From: Epiperipatus broadwayi
Lineage: Eukaryota; Onychophora; Udeonychophora; Euonychophora; Peripatidae
Direction: 5' to 3'
Length of the DNA stretch: 64,000 bases
NCBI GenBank assembly: GCA_028023455.1
Contig: JAQFVV010012424.1
Location: 540,001 to 604,000 of the forward strand
Part shown: positions 51,310 to 62,475 of the stretch, piece by piece
Layout: every line of letters starts with the position of its first letter
Numbering within the stretch: the first letter of the stretch is position 1
The notes under the pieces: model-generated
Told to the model about the DNA's origin: nothing
Databases searched by the model: none
The model's input: the letters and a program-made list of their open reading frames with translations, nothing else
Translations under genes and position numbers: made by a program

Positions 51310-51796
51310 TAAACGGAATATTGGAAGCGAGTTAATTTATGATAATAGTAAGGAAAGTAGTTTATTGTTTAAGGCTTGAATGGGATTTTTAGCAACAAGA
51401 GAATATACATGTAAATGGAAAACTATGGGTGATTTAGCGTGAAAATTATGTAAGGAAGGTATAGAAAATATTAGGCATCTATTGATTGAATGTAAATGCT
51501 TGAAAACAGAAAGGGTACAGATAATGAAGTTATGGAAGAATAGGTATGAACAAAGTGATTACAGAAAGTGAGTTATTAGCTTTTATGCTGGGTTTGTGAA
51601 AAGATAAGGGGGATTTAGATTTAAAGGCCATAGAGTTGACAAAGATTATGTTATGGAAATGGGATGGGGCAAAAATATGGGAAGACTTAGAGTGAGGAAT
51701 GGAAAATAAAGTGGCTAACAGGTTTATCTGGGCATAGTTGCTGAGATATTCTTGCCTTTGTTTAAGGAGAAGCCAAATACATCACATCACATCACA
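49040..51796 (+). pseudogene. LINE family B, 5'-truncated copy (plus)
   Basis: Starts in the linker before RT (no endonuclease). 49402-49866: YIKRRNVGEREIVLIDDEG, GKARGLDGWAAEMVMN. After frameshifts, 50077-50340: FINIEKAYDRVNRNRLWVRL and GVGLRQGC. Then 50304-51308: LFFADDILLCAERREDM, with FADD at 50433-50444, and a long thumb/connection region. The frameshift between RQGC and the next block is near 50310. The ORF ends in a (TA)n expansion (51271-51308). Beyond it are CKLCKEGIENIRHLLIEC-type remnants with stops and a CATCACATCACATCACAT tail (51779-51796). It is dead because of frameshifts, but the RT active site is intact and it is closely similar to the 22.7-kb copy. Confidence 0.8.
51271..51308. 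repeat. (TA)n expansion inside LINE-B
   Basis: About 19 TA units where the sister fragment at 52000 has only a short ATATATAG. It truncates the ORF. Confidence 0.9.
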
Positions 51797-52497
51797 TGGG
51801 TGTGAAAGGTAATGTGGTATGCAAAAGATTTGGATAAAGAATTTATATCAGTATATTTGTATAAAAGATGGGATGATTGTGTTAAGAGGATTGTTGAGTG
51901 TTGTAGTAGTAAGGAATGGGATAAAAGAATAGATTTATTAATAAAGAATAGGGAGTTAGAGAGATGGAAAAATAATATGGAGAGTAAAAAGAGTTTAAAT
52001 ATATATAGAAATAAACAGAATATTAGGTGTGAGTTAATATATGATAATAGTAAGGAAAGTAGTTTATTATTTAAGGCTTGAACGGGATCTTTAGCTACAA
52101 GAGAATATACATGTAAATGGAAAAAAATGGGTGATTTATTTTGTAAATTATGTAAGGAAGGAATAGAAAATATTAGGCATTTGTTAATTGAACGTAAATG
52201 CTTGAAAACAGAAAGGGTACATATAATGAAGTTATGGAAGAATAAATATGAATAAAGCGATTATACAGAAAGTGAATTATTGGTTTTTATGCTGGGTTTG
52301 GGAAAAGATAAAGGGGATTTAGATATAAAGGTTATAGAGTTGACAAAGATTATGTTGTGGAAATGGGATGGAGCAGAATATGGGAAAATTTAGAGTGGGG
52401 AATGGAAAATAAAGTGGTTAACAGGTTTATCTGGGTATAATTGCTGAGATATTCTTGACTTCGTTTAAGGAGAAGCCACAATACATCACATCACATT
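51797..52497 (+). mobile_element. LINE-B 3' fragment directly behind the 49-kb copy
   Basis: Repeats the last ~700 bp of LINE-B: begins GGTGTGAAAGGTAATG (compare GGGTGAGAAAGGTAATG at 51071), runs through the zinc-knuckle-like region (TGTAAATTATGTAAGGAAGG), and ends ATACATCACATCACATTC. Same orientation as the upstream copy, joined exactly at its tail. Confidence 0.75.
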
Positions 52498-52591
52498 CTA
52501 TATAAAATTAAAGATTTATATTTATTGCTAATTTTTTGCTAAAATTGTTTGTTTTCATTATTGGGAATACATACATATGCAAAGTTAGCAA

Positions 52592-52735
52592 GTAGCAAAT
52601 TCTCCATACAGTAGTGACACCCAGTGCAAGCCTTTAAATATTGGATGCATTGGGTGGCACTACTATATGAAAAGTTTGTTATTGCTAATAACAATACATG
52701 TAAGCATAGGAAATGATTATCATGTGATGTTTTGA
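52592..52735. repeat. Repeat P fragment, palindromic
   Basis: AAATTCTCCATACAGTAGTG faces CACTACTATATGAAAAGTTT, followed by AAGCATAGGAAATGATTATCATGTGATGTT as in the other P copies. Confidence 0.55.
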
Positions 52736-53108
52736 TTTTATATGCAGAGTTTCAACTAGATTTGAAATTAAAATGTGTGAAAATTGAGTTACAAGATTTT
52801 ATCCAGAACTGACTAAAAACTGAATAAGTTAAATGAAAGTATAGCAATAAAGAATATATTATGAAATTACGAGTTTTTACATATACAACTGTAGTGAGAG
52901 GAAGTATTGTGATAAAACAAGAGTAATGACAGTAATAGAAATGAGGAATAATGATCGATTGTGATATAAACTTCCAAGGAGTCACTGTTTTGTGATCAAA
53001 TTATCACTAATGTTTTAAAAAGCATTAATTAATAAAAACATTTAATACATTTTATATATTTATTAACACTCATAAGTAATAGTAAGCAACAAATATTACA
53101 ATCCTTAC

Positions 53109-53225
53109 TTGTTTCATTGTCATGCTTTTTTTGAACATTGTATACTTTACAACATGTGCAGAATAACTTCAGATTACAATTACATTCTTCAGAATCTTTT
53201 AATGATTCTTGGTGAAAATCAAAAC
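53109..53225 (-). CDS. Exon a (module 1, CxC-CxCC exon) of cysteine-rich DUF4773-like gene
   Basis: First recognised exon of a minus-strand gene whose later exons lie at 42.9, 37.7, 27.5, 17.0 and 5.9 kb. It is 117 nt (two bases, 38 codons, one base), so phase 1 at both ends. The acceptor reads TTCTGTTAG and the donor ACAA|GTAAGG. The peptide holds the cysteine signature ECNCNLKLFCTCC, followed by a lysine-rich stretch and an N-E-T glycosylation sequon. The C-x-C-x(5)-C-x-C-C pattern resembles DUF4773, a family of small secreted arthropod proteins of unknown function; that name is from memory and needs a profile search. The alternation with exon d (27.5 kb), which has the same signature, shows that the protein contains two modules. 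No start codon or signal peptide is seen here, so upstream exons must exist. Confidence 0.72.
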
Positions 53226-53296
53226 CTAACAGAATATATATAACATCAATAAAAAAATTGTTCAACTAGGACATAAATTTCTGTTATAACACATAT

Positions 53297-53404
53297 ATAT
53301 TTTTTTTAAGTGTCATAGCATCGGCCGGGATGTGAACCCACAACCCGGGCAACTGCCTGAAAGTGCAAGTCAGTCGCGCTGACCTCTCGACCACCAATGC
53401 AAGA
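53297..53404 (-). mobile_element. Short tRNA-like SINE (SINE-G) with perfect target duplication
   Basis: On the minus strand: GCATTGGTGGTCGAGAGGTC, anticodon region, GGGTTCACATCCCGGCC, GATGCTATGACACTT and an A-run. The 16-bp direct repeat CTGTTATAACACATAT at 53281-53296 and 53405-53420 is its target-site duplication. It sits 70 bp upstream (gene sense) of exon a, in the intron. Confidence 0.85.
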
Positions 53405-53499
53405 CTGTTATAACACATATTTATCTCTCATTTTATACAAAATTACATATTTAACTGATTATTTATAATAAATTTGACAATACATATTTCAGAAGCTAC

Positions 53500-53690
53500 T
53501 TATCTACCTGCCTACCTATCTACACATCTGGTTGTTTATCTACCTACTTGCCTATCTGCCTGTTGCATGCCTATCCATCTATCCATCTGTCTGCCTATCC
53601 ATCGTCATACCTACTACCTGTCTGCCTATCTGCTTGCCTACTGACTATCTGTCTTCACATCTATCTACCTACCCATCTATGTATTGTTAT
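53500..53690. repeat. Degenerate (CTAC/CTGC)n tract
   Basis: Tetranucleotide-derived repeat like that at 26.2 kb. The overlapping ORFs are artefacts. Confidence 0.75.
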
Positions 53691-54521
53691 ATGCAAAATA
53701 TTTATTATAAGAATCATAGTACATGAAAAAACATGACAAACATTTCAGTAACATATCCATCTTTGCTTGTCTCTAAGTGCTGCCAATCACCCAAGCACAT
53801 GTAAATATTATTATAGAAGATAAACAAATGGTGAATTGCTTCAGAGCTCATAAAAAGCTTGAGTAGCAACATTTACAGCACTGGTCCAAGATCCTTTGAG
53901 CTCTAAAATCCATATTCTAACACTGCACTAAATTCATGTAAGGCATAAGAATCATTCATTTTACTTATATTTAATATTATCCAAGTTGAGTGACTTGCTG
54001 AATGCAGATATTGGGTACTATAGTTATTTTTCATAAATCTGCCAATTACAATATGGCTATATGTTAATCAAAGAATAGTCATCATTGCAAGATAGCTGAT
54101 GATGAATGTTTCCTGAAAGTTGTATGTATTTTGGGGTTGTTTATCAACTTCTTTTTCATACTATGACAGTTATAATGGAAGTAGTGTGATTTACTGATAT
54201 CTCACCATATTTCTTTACATTCAATCCAAAGTACTTTTATACACACCCGCAAATATATCTTGATACTTTGTCGTATTAATACTAATATAAAAAGAAATAT
54301 TAATTCATAGTTTAAGCATGTTTATTAAATGATTAACGGCAAAGTATACTTTTGACGCAGATTAATCATGAATAAAAAGCGTCTAAAGTATAAGTGGCAC
54401 TAATAATTTAATAAACATATTTAAACTCTTAGTATTTATTTATATATATATTATAATAGCTCTTAACAACCTGTTTAAATTAAGTCACGTGATGCATGGC
54501 ATGATTTCCTTATATATATAT

Positions 54522-55380
54522 AAAAACAAAAAAAGACTTATAAATCCAATAAATAATATAATATTTCAACCAGAGGACTGGTTTTCATCAGAAAGAAAAA
54601 AATACACAGTAAAATGGCGATAATCAAAAATTACAGATTTGGTAAAAGATTAAAAATTTAACAAAACCCCCCTGATTGGTCACAAAATCTAACACAGAAT
54701 ATCTACCCAATCAATGACAAAATTCAAACAAAAAAAAAACTACATTCCCTCCTAATCAAGCTTAAATTCTATTTAAATTAAAATAAATATAAAAATAAAA
54801 AATCCAAAATTAAAAATTAAAATATACATATGTGCATACATAGAAAAATTAGACTATGCTCACATACAAAAAATAGCTGTGCTCACATTAATATTCATTA
54901 AAAACTAAAATACTTATACATTTTAATCAAAAATTATAGTTAGTGCAAAGTACAATAATTTATAATAACTAATTATTTATCTATAAACCAATTAAACACA
55001 GATATTAAACATCCATATAACCAATCTTTACATAAAAAACCTCATATAAGAAAATTTTCACATAAAAAACACATATAGAAATCATTTAGGAGACCAGGTA
55101 ACCCAGAGATGTAATAGTTCCAGTGTTCAAATTCAATCCATGTGGTTCTAAGGTCTTGAATTTAAAAATAAAAAAACTCTCCTTTTGTTTCCTCTCCCTT
55201 GTAGAAGAAAACCCTTCCTGAAGAATCACTACTTTTAAATCATCAATTGAATGATTCGGTAAGTTAAAATGTTTTGAAACCGGTCTATCTTTATTCTTAT
55301 GCAAAATGTCAAATCTATGATTAGTCATTCTGACATGTAAACTATTTGCTGACTCACCTATATACTGATTTAAACATCTA
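54522..55380 (-). pseudogene. Penelope-like element 3' end, left arm (minus)
   Basis: 5'-truncated copy. On the minus strand the frame runs from the loop, QYIGESANSLHVRMTNHRFD, then VSKHFNLPNHSIDDLKVVI, RERKQKESFFIFKFKTLEPH and ends at LGYLVS. This is the C-terminal GIY-YIG-type endonuclease domain of Penelope-like elements; the YIG is visible. A 3' untranslated region of about 560 bp follows, with CTGATGAAAACCAG-TCCT-CTGGTTGAAA near its end. The RT part is missing. It forms a near-perfect palindrome with the plus-strand copy. Confidence 0.75.
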
Positions 55381-56211
55381 CAAATAGTTTACATGTCAGA
55401 ATGACTAATCATAGATTTGACATTTTGCATAAGAATAAAGATAGACCGGTTTCAAAACATTTTAACTTACCGAATCATTCAATTGATGATTTAAAAGTAG
55501 TGATTCTTCAGGAAGGTTTTTCTTCTACAAGGGAGAGGAAACAAAAGGAGAGTTTTTTTATTTTTAAATTCAAGACCTTAGAACCACATGGATTGAATTT
55601 GAACACTGGAACTATTACATCTCTGGGTTACCTGGTCTCCTAAATGATTTCTATATGTGTTTTTTATGTGAAAATTTTCTTATATGAGGTTTTTTTATGT
55701 AAAGATTGGTTATATGGATGTTTAATATCTGTGTTTAATTGGTTTATAGATAAATAATTAGTTATTATAAATTATTGTACTTTGCACTAACTATAATTTT
55801 TGATTAAAATGTATAAGTATTTTAGTTTTTAATGAATATTAATGTGAGCACAGCTATTTTTTGTATGTGAGCATAGTCTAATTTTTCTATGTATGCACAT
55901 ATGTATATTTTAATTTTTAATTTTGGATTTTTTATTTTTATATTTATTTTAATTTAAATAGAATTTAAGCTTGATTAGGAGGGAATGTAGTTTTTTTTTT
56001 GTTTGAATTTTGTCATTGATTGGGTAGATATTCTGTGTTAGATTTTGTGACCAATCAGGGGGGTTTTGTTAAATTTTTAATCTTTTACCAAATCTGTAAT
56101 TTTTGATTATCGCCATTTTACTGTGTATTTTTTTCTTTCTGATGAAAACCAGTCCTCTGGTTGAAATATTATATTATTTATTGGATTTATAAGTCTTTTT
56201 TTGTTTTTATA
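55381..56211 (+). pseudogene. Penelope-like element 3' end, right arm (plus)
   Basis: Head-to-head partner of the left arm. It starts 32 bp later in the ORF (at NSLHVRM), so the GIY-YIG motif is not included. The 80-codon ORF (55401-55643) is identical to that of the left arm. The 3' untranslated regions differ only by a few single-base run-length changes. An 8-mer ATTTCCTT lies just outside both arms (54504-54511, 56215-56222), a possible target duplication of the whole unit. Confidence 0.75.
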
Positions 56212-56534
56212 TGTATTTCCTTTGGTTAGTTTGTTATATATATATATGCACTTAAACAAATAAATAATTATCATTATGTAACACCTATTTTTTCCATAAT
56301 ACTTTTTAAAATTAGCAGCAAGCCAGAGTATTACATTTGTTACCAGCAAAAAATGTTTTCTCAACCACTTTCTATAATATCAGTTTTACCTTAATAAAAA
56401 TCAAATATTCAGAAGTTTTTGTAATTTGCTGTATTGTAGCAAACCAAGCAGGACTATAAATAAATCAATAACATTTAACATATATTAAAGATGATCTATA
56501 GATGTTAGCAATTGTTAAGTTGTATATAACTCTG

Positions 56535-56660
56535 AATGGTTTAGTCCAATAGTAGAGTGACAGACCTACAACTCACAATTCATGAATTGTGATCCAATTC
56601 TGTCATCCTTGTGTTCAAATCTTGTATAAACTCCTGAGTAATAAATTATTAAATTATACA
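56535..56660 (+). mobile_element. SINE-T copy
   Basis: GGTTTAGTCCAATAGTAGAGTG (box A region), GTGTTCAAATCTTG (box B-like), then TATAAACTCCTGAGTAATAAATTATTAAAT. About 125 bp. Confidence 0.6.
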
Positions 56661-58060
56661 TATAATATATTTACAAATTCATATCTATAATTTCTATTTA
56701 TTCTATCTCACTTTTCATAAATCTTCATTTCCCCCTATTTTATTCTTAATTTTTAATCTACCTTCAAAAAAAAAAAACCCCTGGTCAGCACTTTTTTACA
56801 AAAATCTTTTTACTCTGGGGCAGTGGAAGGTGGTAAGAAGAACATAATGATGCTAATACAAGAGCAGGTGAAAATATTGCAAAATTAAGAAAACATTTTT
56901 GTTGTTACGAATATTAATCAATGTGAATTGATTCATTATTTCTACAAAAGAAGAAAACATAAATGTAATGTCTTCGCCCCTAAGCTTTTCCAGAGGGGTA
57001 GAAAAACACAATCTGATCGAAACTCGGCTGAACAACTCTTAAAACCATTGTGCCGCAAATAGCTCTTAATAGCTTTACATATCCACTTCTGTTAACAAGA
57101 CTGTAACAAGTGTGTGATGTTTTTCTCTAGCAGTTTATATATCCCTCTGAGTTCTTTTGTTAAGTCTTATCTGCTACATTCCGAAAACTTAATCGCATGT
57201 TTTCCAAATCCGTTTTATTGTTCTTACTTTAATTACATATTTTTATCTCTGATAAAAATAATCCCACAACTTGTTTTTAATTATAATTATTTTCCATTAT
57301 AATTATTTTTACTTTCAATAAAATAAATTGAAAACTTCTGGAGTAAATTGTCTCTAGTAAACTCACTGTTTATTTCTCACAACGAATACAACAATAAATA
57401 TATTAAAACAAACAATCACTTCTTGAAATGTGATTTAACAATTATGTTTTCTTATGTTGGGTTTACATGACACATTGCTATGTGATGTGAAATACCATTA
57501 TTATTATCCATGCCATTATATACATATATATTGAACCGCTAGAGAACAGCAGTACACGTCTGTAATTTTTATGAAAAAAAAAAGATAAAAATAAATTATA
57601 AGTGGCTTAATTTAAAGATTTTTTTAAAACAACAACAAAAAAATATTGCATCATAGATTTCTCTGAGAATAAAACTTCTTAGTAGGAGAAGAGAGAAATG
57701 TATATGATAGAACTAAAGAAGGGTTAACTTTTTTTCTCTCTTTCTCTTTAAAGAAAAGAGCTTTTATAAAGTAAAAACTAAATAAATATGTAAGATTTAG
57801 AATAAAATTAGTCTGTAAAAATATGTTTGTAAAAAAAAAAAATTTTGTTATGTAATTAATTTGTAAGATTTTTATTAATAATAAAATCAAAATCAATAAA
57901 TAGTTGTATTAATTAAAAAAAAACCTGTAAACTATCTTATCGAGAATGCTTAGATGAATCTGAGCAAGAGATTAAGATAACCAAACATGTAAAATTAATT
58001 AAAAGACATTTCAAGTTAATATCTAAATTAAAAAATAACGATAAGAGATTACAACTATAG
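56660..58060. other. No gene recognised
   Basis: Upstream of exon a on the minus strand. Weak exon-like segments were considered (around 56.4 and 56.9 kb), but none fits phase 1 or carries a start codon. Confidence 0.35.
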
Positions 58061-58070
58061 GAAAAAAAAG

Positions 58071-58105
58071 TATAAAAAGTTGATCTCTTTATTGTTCTTC
58101 AGTCG
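58071..58105 (+). promoter_or_regulatory. Candidate RNA polymerase II core promoter (TATA + Inr)
   Basis: TATAAAAAG at 58071-58079 and an initiator-like TTCAGTC with A at 58101, a spacing of 30 bp. This is the usual geometry, and TCAGT is the arthropod initiator core. No following ORF was recognised, so it might be the promoter of a non-coding RNA, an LTR, or chance. Confidence 0.35.
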
Positions 58106-59091
58106 GGGCTGCAATTTGCTAGATCGTTCATCAGTTCGGACAGAATGCAGAATCCAAACAATCAGAGATCCATAAATGTGGAATGCAGTAGTAAGCTAGT
58201 CAATTACTGCTGTGGTCAACATTAATGGAGAAGCCATATAAGCCATTGATGTGTCTAATGGGGCTTCATGCCCCAAACCTCTGCAAGTCAACTATTCCAT
58301 CTGGAACAAATGCTAGATTGATGCCATAATCAAAAATAAATGCCACTATTTTTTCTCTCTCCTATTGCTGAGTCATAGAATGAAAACAAGTCATGAAAGC
58401 CATCGATGGAGAACCAGAAAGCCAACTGGTTGGAAAATACACACAAATGAAAACCTAGGTAAAGATACTTTATCACTGTCTATAGACACTTTATGTTTAA
58501 ATGAATGAACTTTAATTAACAAAGGACTATCATAATTTAGCCTGAGTAATTACTTATATGGTTTTATATGTACATTTCAATATTATTGTGTTATATTAGA
58601 TATCTGTGCGTTTATTAAATATTAATGTTTGCCTTAATTGTTATTTTGTCTATTTTCTTTTTCTCTCTTGTCACTGCATCACCAGTCAATTATTGTATAA
58701 GTTAATTTTATGTGTTAAGTAAATATGCTGGACCCTGAGACAGAGTATGAGCTAGTCATGGAATATTGTAAGTGCTGGATTATGGGCCTACTGTCCAGGC
58801 ATATTAGTTGCTTTGTGTAATTAGCTGGCATCTGATGTTTACCTCTAAACAAATAAAATGCTCAGTCAAGGTGGGCCATGGTCTGGAAATGTGATCGTAT
58901 TATGCTTTGCACAGCTCAGGCTGATCATGGGTATCATTGGTAGGTCTGCTATTGATGGTATTCTCTCCTCTTCTTGAAGGGCTGGTCTGTTCACATAGTG
59001 TTGAAAATATAAAATTAAAATTATATTTAAAAAAGGTTAAACACAATGAAACGTTGCTATTAAATGGACCCAGTTCAATATATATATATAT

Positions 59092-59362
59092 AAAATATAC
59101 AAACCATTATACAATTACAAATATCTAGTAATGCCCTCTGTTTAAAGATCTATATCTCAATAATAGCAAACCTTAAAATGATACCAAAATGGTATCATTT
59201 TAAGGTTTGCTATTATTGAGATATAGATCTTTAAACAGAGGGCGTTACTGGATATTTGTAATTGTATAATGGTTTGTATCATTTTAAGGTTTGCTATTAT
59301 TGAGATATAGATCTTTAAACAGAGGGCGTTACTGGATATTTGTAATTGTATAATGGTTTGTA
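59092..59362. mobile_element. Palindrome with 84-bp tandem duplication of one arm
   Basis: Left arm 59092-59185, spacer AAAAT, right arm from 59191. The right-arm sequence TTTTAAGGTTTGCTATTATT to TAATGGTTTGTATCA is repeated with an 84-bp period (59192-59275 and 59276-59359). The two right units are almost identical; the left differs by a few bases (CTAGTAATGCC against CTGGATATTT side). Confidence 0.7.
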
Positions 59363-60929
59363 TATTTTCTATAATTATTTCAGTTTGTGTTAACAGTAAC
59401 TTTCTTTTCATATATATATATATTAGGGTGATTATTTGGTATCTCTAAAATAATAATTATATACAATAATAATAAACATAACTGCAAAATTTTTATTGGT
59501 TTATTATAAAAATAATATCTTAAATTTACTGTATGAAGCAAAATTTTCGCCCCTGTATTTTTATAGCATTTGAAATTCTTATAATAATTTTGAAAAAAAT
59601 CACAGTTTTCTATTTAGTTTTAAAAACAGCACAAAGATAACTTTATAAAGAAAAAAAAAAGGGGGGGGGGGCAATACACTAATAAAATGAAGAGTTTGTA
59701 TATATGTGAATAAATTAGTTAAAATAGGATCAGTAAAGGAATTATTATATTAGTGTATATTTAATGGTAAAACTATTACAGTAGTGATATAAACTTTTAA
59801 TGCAATAATTAGATGTGAATGTGTGTATTTTAAAATATTTAGGTAACACCATTTATTTTAATGTCTGTAATATAAATATTTGTTGTAAAATTGTGATTTG
59901 TATATTTAATTTTATTAAAGGATAATAAGTTATTTAAATGTTTTAAAATGTTATATGCATGCCTCTCAAATGTCCTTATGAATAAACAAAACATCTAAAA
60001 AATATTCATCATGGTAAAACGCATTTAAAAAAATGAAATGTAAAGATGTGTTTTTGAAATTAAAAATTATTAGCTATTTTGCCAACACTAACATATCAAA
60101 AGTCATTTGCTGCTACAGTTTAAGGTAAATATTTTAAAAAAATGATACAAACCTGCATTTAAATGATTTGTTTTAACCCAGTTTTAAACATTAATGGAAT
60201 TACTCTTTGTAAATAATTTTCTTAGAAAAGCTAGTGAATTTCACTTCTCAGGAATTTACTAATTATCTACTCTGCACTTATGCAAATAAAGAAAAGCAAC
60301 TTATAGTGAAATAGATTAATTCAAAAGATAAAATTTCATCATCATTTATTGTTCTACCACACCTAATTCTTTTCCATCCTCTGTGATTTTATAATTAAAA
60401 CTCCAAAGGTTTTCAATCATTTTTTAAAAAAAACATTCTAAAACATTTTATCAAGATAAAAATAATTATAATTCTTAAAGACTTTAGGTAAAATATAGGT
60501 TATAAAGGATATTTGTTTTTACTTATTCTTATATCTAGTTGATTTGTTAAAATAAAGTTTTCATAAGAAGAAAGCTCAGGTAAAAAAGTTCTATAGGCAA
60601 TGTAATTTATATGATATATATTACTATCATTTCAATATCATTGTTTTGATGATACTTTGTTAATTAATATTACTATTTATTCATAATTTAAATATAATAG
60701 TTTATTTCTTTGATTGGTTTTTAAAGTTGTCTATGCAGTTACTATTACAGGCTGTAAGGTGTCTAAAGAATACATGTAAATGATTATATAGTTTGAAAGG
60801 TTTTATAAAAATTTCCCCATTTGTTTATCAATATAGGTATGCTAAAGGCTGTATGAAGATTTATATAGTTAATTACTTTTGTGGCAATAAGACTGATGTA
60901 TAAGTAATATTATTCAGTAGAGGAATGCT

Positions 60930-61255
60930 TCTAGAAACATGCAACATGTTAGCTTAGATACACATCTTATGCAAGTGAATTACTTCAATTCAAAATGAAC
61001 CTGATGTTTTAACTTATATTCATGAAAATGATTTGGCAACACCTAAATTTAAACATATCATTAAGAACATTACTAAACATTCATACAAGTGTACCTAGTG
61101 GCAAGAAATTATTTTCAAAATTAAAAATTATAAAAAGATTGGCTGATTAATTTATCAGTGATAGCTATAAAGAATGGCATATGTAATACTTTTAAGTGTT
61201 TGATGATATTGCATCTAAATTTAGTTCTGTAAAGTTTGAAAAGTAAATTTATAAT
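60930..61255 (+). pseudogene. hAT transposase C-terminal remnant
   Basis: Across stops and frameshifts, the plus strand gives ELLQFKMNLM, then NLNISLRTLLNIHTSVPSG, KLFSKLKIIK and FDDIASKFSSVKFEK. These follow the C-terminal dimerisation region of hAT transposases in order (typically a SGERSFSKLK-type block). The N-terminal zinc finger and catalytic core were not recognised. A poly(A)-like AATAAAACATTAAA lies at 61287. Confidence 0.55.
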
Positions 61256-61579
61256 TATATAATAGTAATTTTTTATTGTTATCTTTAATAAAACATTAAA
61301 ATGTATATAAAATCATGTAGAATTTGTTTTACTTTTTGGAGGAAGGGTACCAATTACTATTTGGAATAAGGACACTGATGACTCTTTCTTCGGTCTTGTT
61401 TCTGCTCATTATATATCCCATGAATCATTTCTTTTTTATTTTCAAATTTTAAATATCAGATATTTTTTCTCCCATATTCATACAGATTGACATATTTAAT
61501 TTTTTTTTGCATTTCATATATAATTCCTTTGACTGGAAACTTTCTATTCTAGTCTTAAATAATAAAGCAGTTCCTGTTA

Positions 61580-62475
61580 TGGCTCAACTTATCTTCAACT
61601 AATAGACATCCTAATTACATTTTATCTTTACCAGAGTGAGCATTAATCCCACAGGTCTACAGATATATAAATAGATAAAATGTATCCAATGGCAGAAACA
61701 GGTCAATAGGTTATGATGCTAAGTGATCCAATTGCTCTCATTATGGAAGGGGATCTGACTATAAGTAGGCAGTCCATTTGGAAGTGAGGTCAAACAACAA
61801 GAAAATTACTATCAGAAATGAAAAGCAATATGAACATTGTCCACAATACTTGTTAAAGCAGTGGTGCAAGTTCACATTAAACTGGAAGCTGCTAGATCTT
61901 GAACCTGACATGAGGAAAGCTATTTTCGTACAGCTGTGCCACTGTATCTACACATGAGACAAATTGCCATGGTAGAGCCAGAAATATAGAAACCCAGAAG
62001 TCACTATACCCACTAATGATGAAAAAGACTTCCAGAAAAGCATTTCAGTGACTATATTTTCCAGGTTTAATTTTAGCCAGGGAGAGGGCAGGCTATAGGT
62101 CAATATGATCTTCAATTAATGGACATCCAAATTTCATCTTATCTCAATTGATTAAGTATTCATCACTACAAATATATTGATATATGAAGAAATAAATATA
62201 TCCAGTGGCAGAAACAGCCCTGTAGATTATGATACTCAGTGAAACCCAATTGCTCTCATAGTGGAAAGGGATCTAACTATTTAAAGGTAAGCTCAGACAG
62301 CAACCAAATTTTCAGAGCTAAATAGCAGTACATTGTCCACAATACTATTAAAGCAGTAAGACAAGTTCACATTGAAGTGGAAGCTTCTAGATCTTAAACT
62401 TAACATGAGACAAGCTGTCACACTACAGCTGGAAGTGTTAAAAACCAATAATAGCACCTAAAGTCCATTGTTTTA
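61580..62475. repeat. Tandem repeat with ~517-bp period, about 1.7 units
   Basis: ATCTTCAACTAATAGACATCC at 61590 and ATCTTCAATTAATGGACATCC at 62107; likewise TCCAATGGCAGAAACAG and TCCAGTGGCAGAAACAG, and CATTGTCCACAATACT in both. The second unit has an internal deletion. No ORF. The rest of the array, if any, is not in the window. Confidence 0.65.

Noticed and set aside
54060-54150. Hammerhead at GCTGATGATGAATGTTTCCTGAAAG
   Set aside because: Stem II would be at most three weak pairs, no cleavage triplet or stem I is found, and the flanks are not those of the ribozyme repeat.
56107-56385. Minus-strand ORF that resembles a signal peptide (RKHFLLVTNVILWLAANF)
   Set aside because: It has no ATG (the apparent start is TTG), a stop lies just upstream, and no donor in phase 1 follows.
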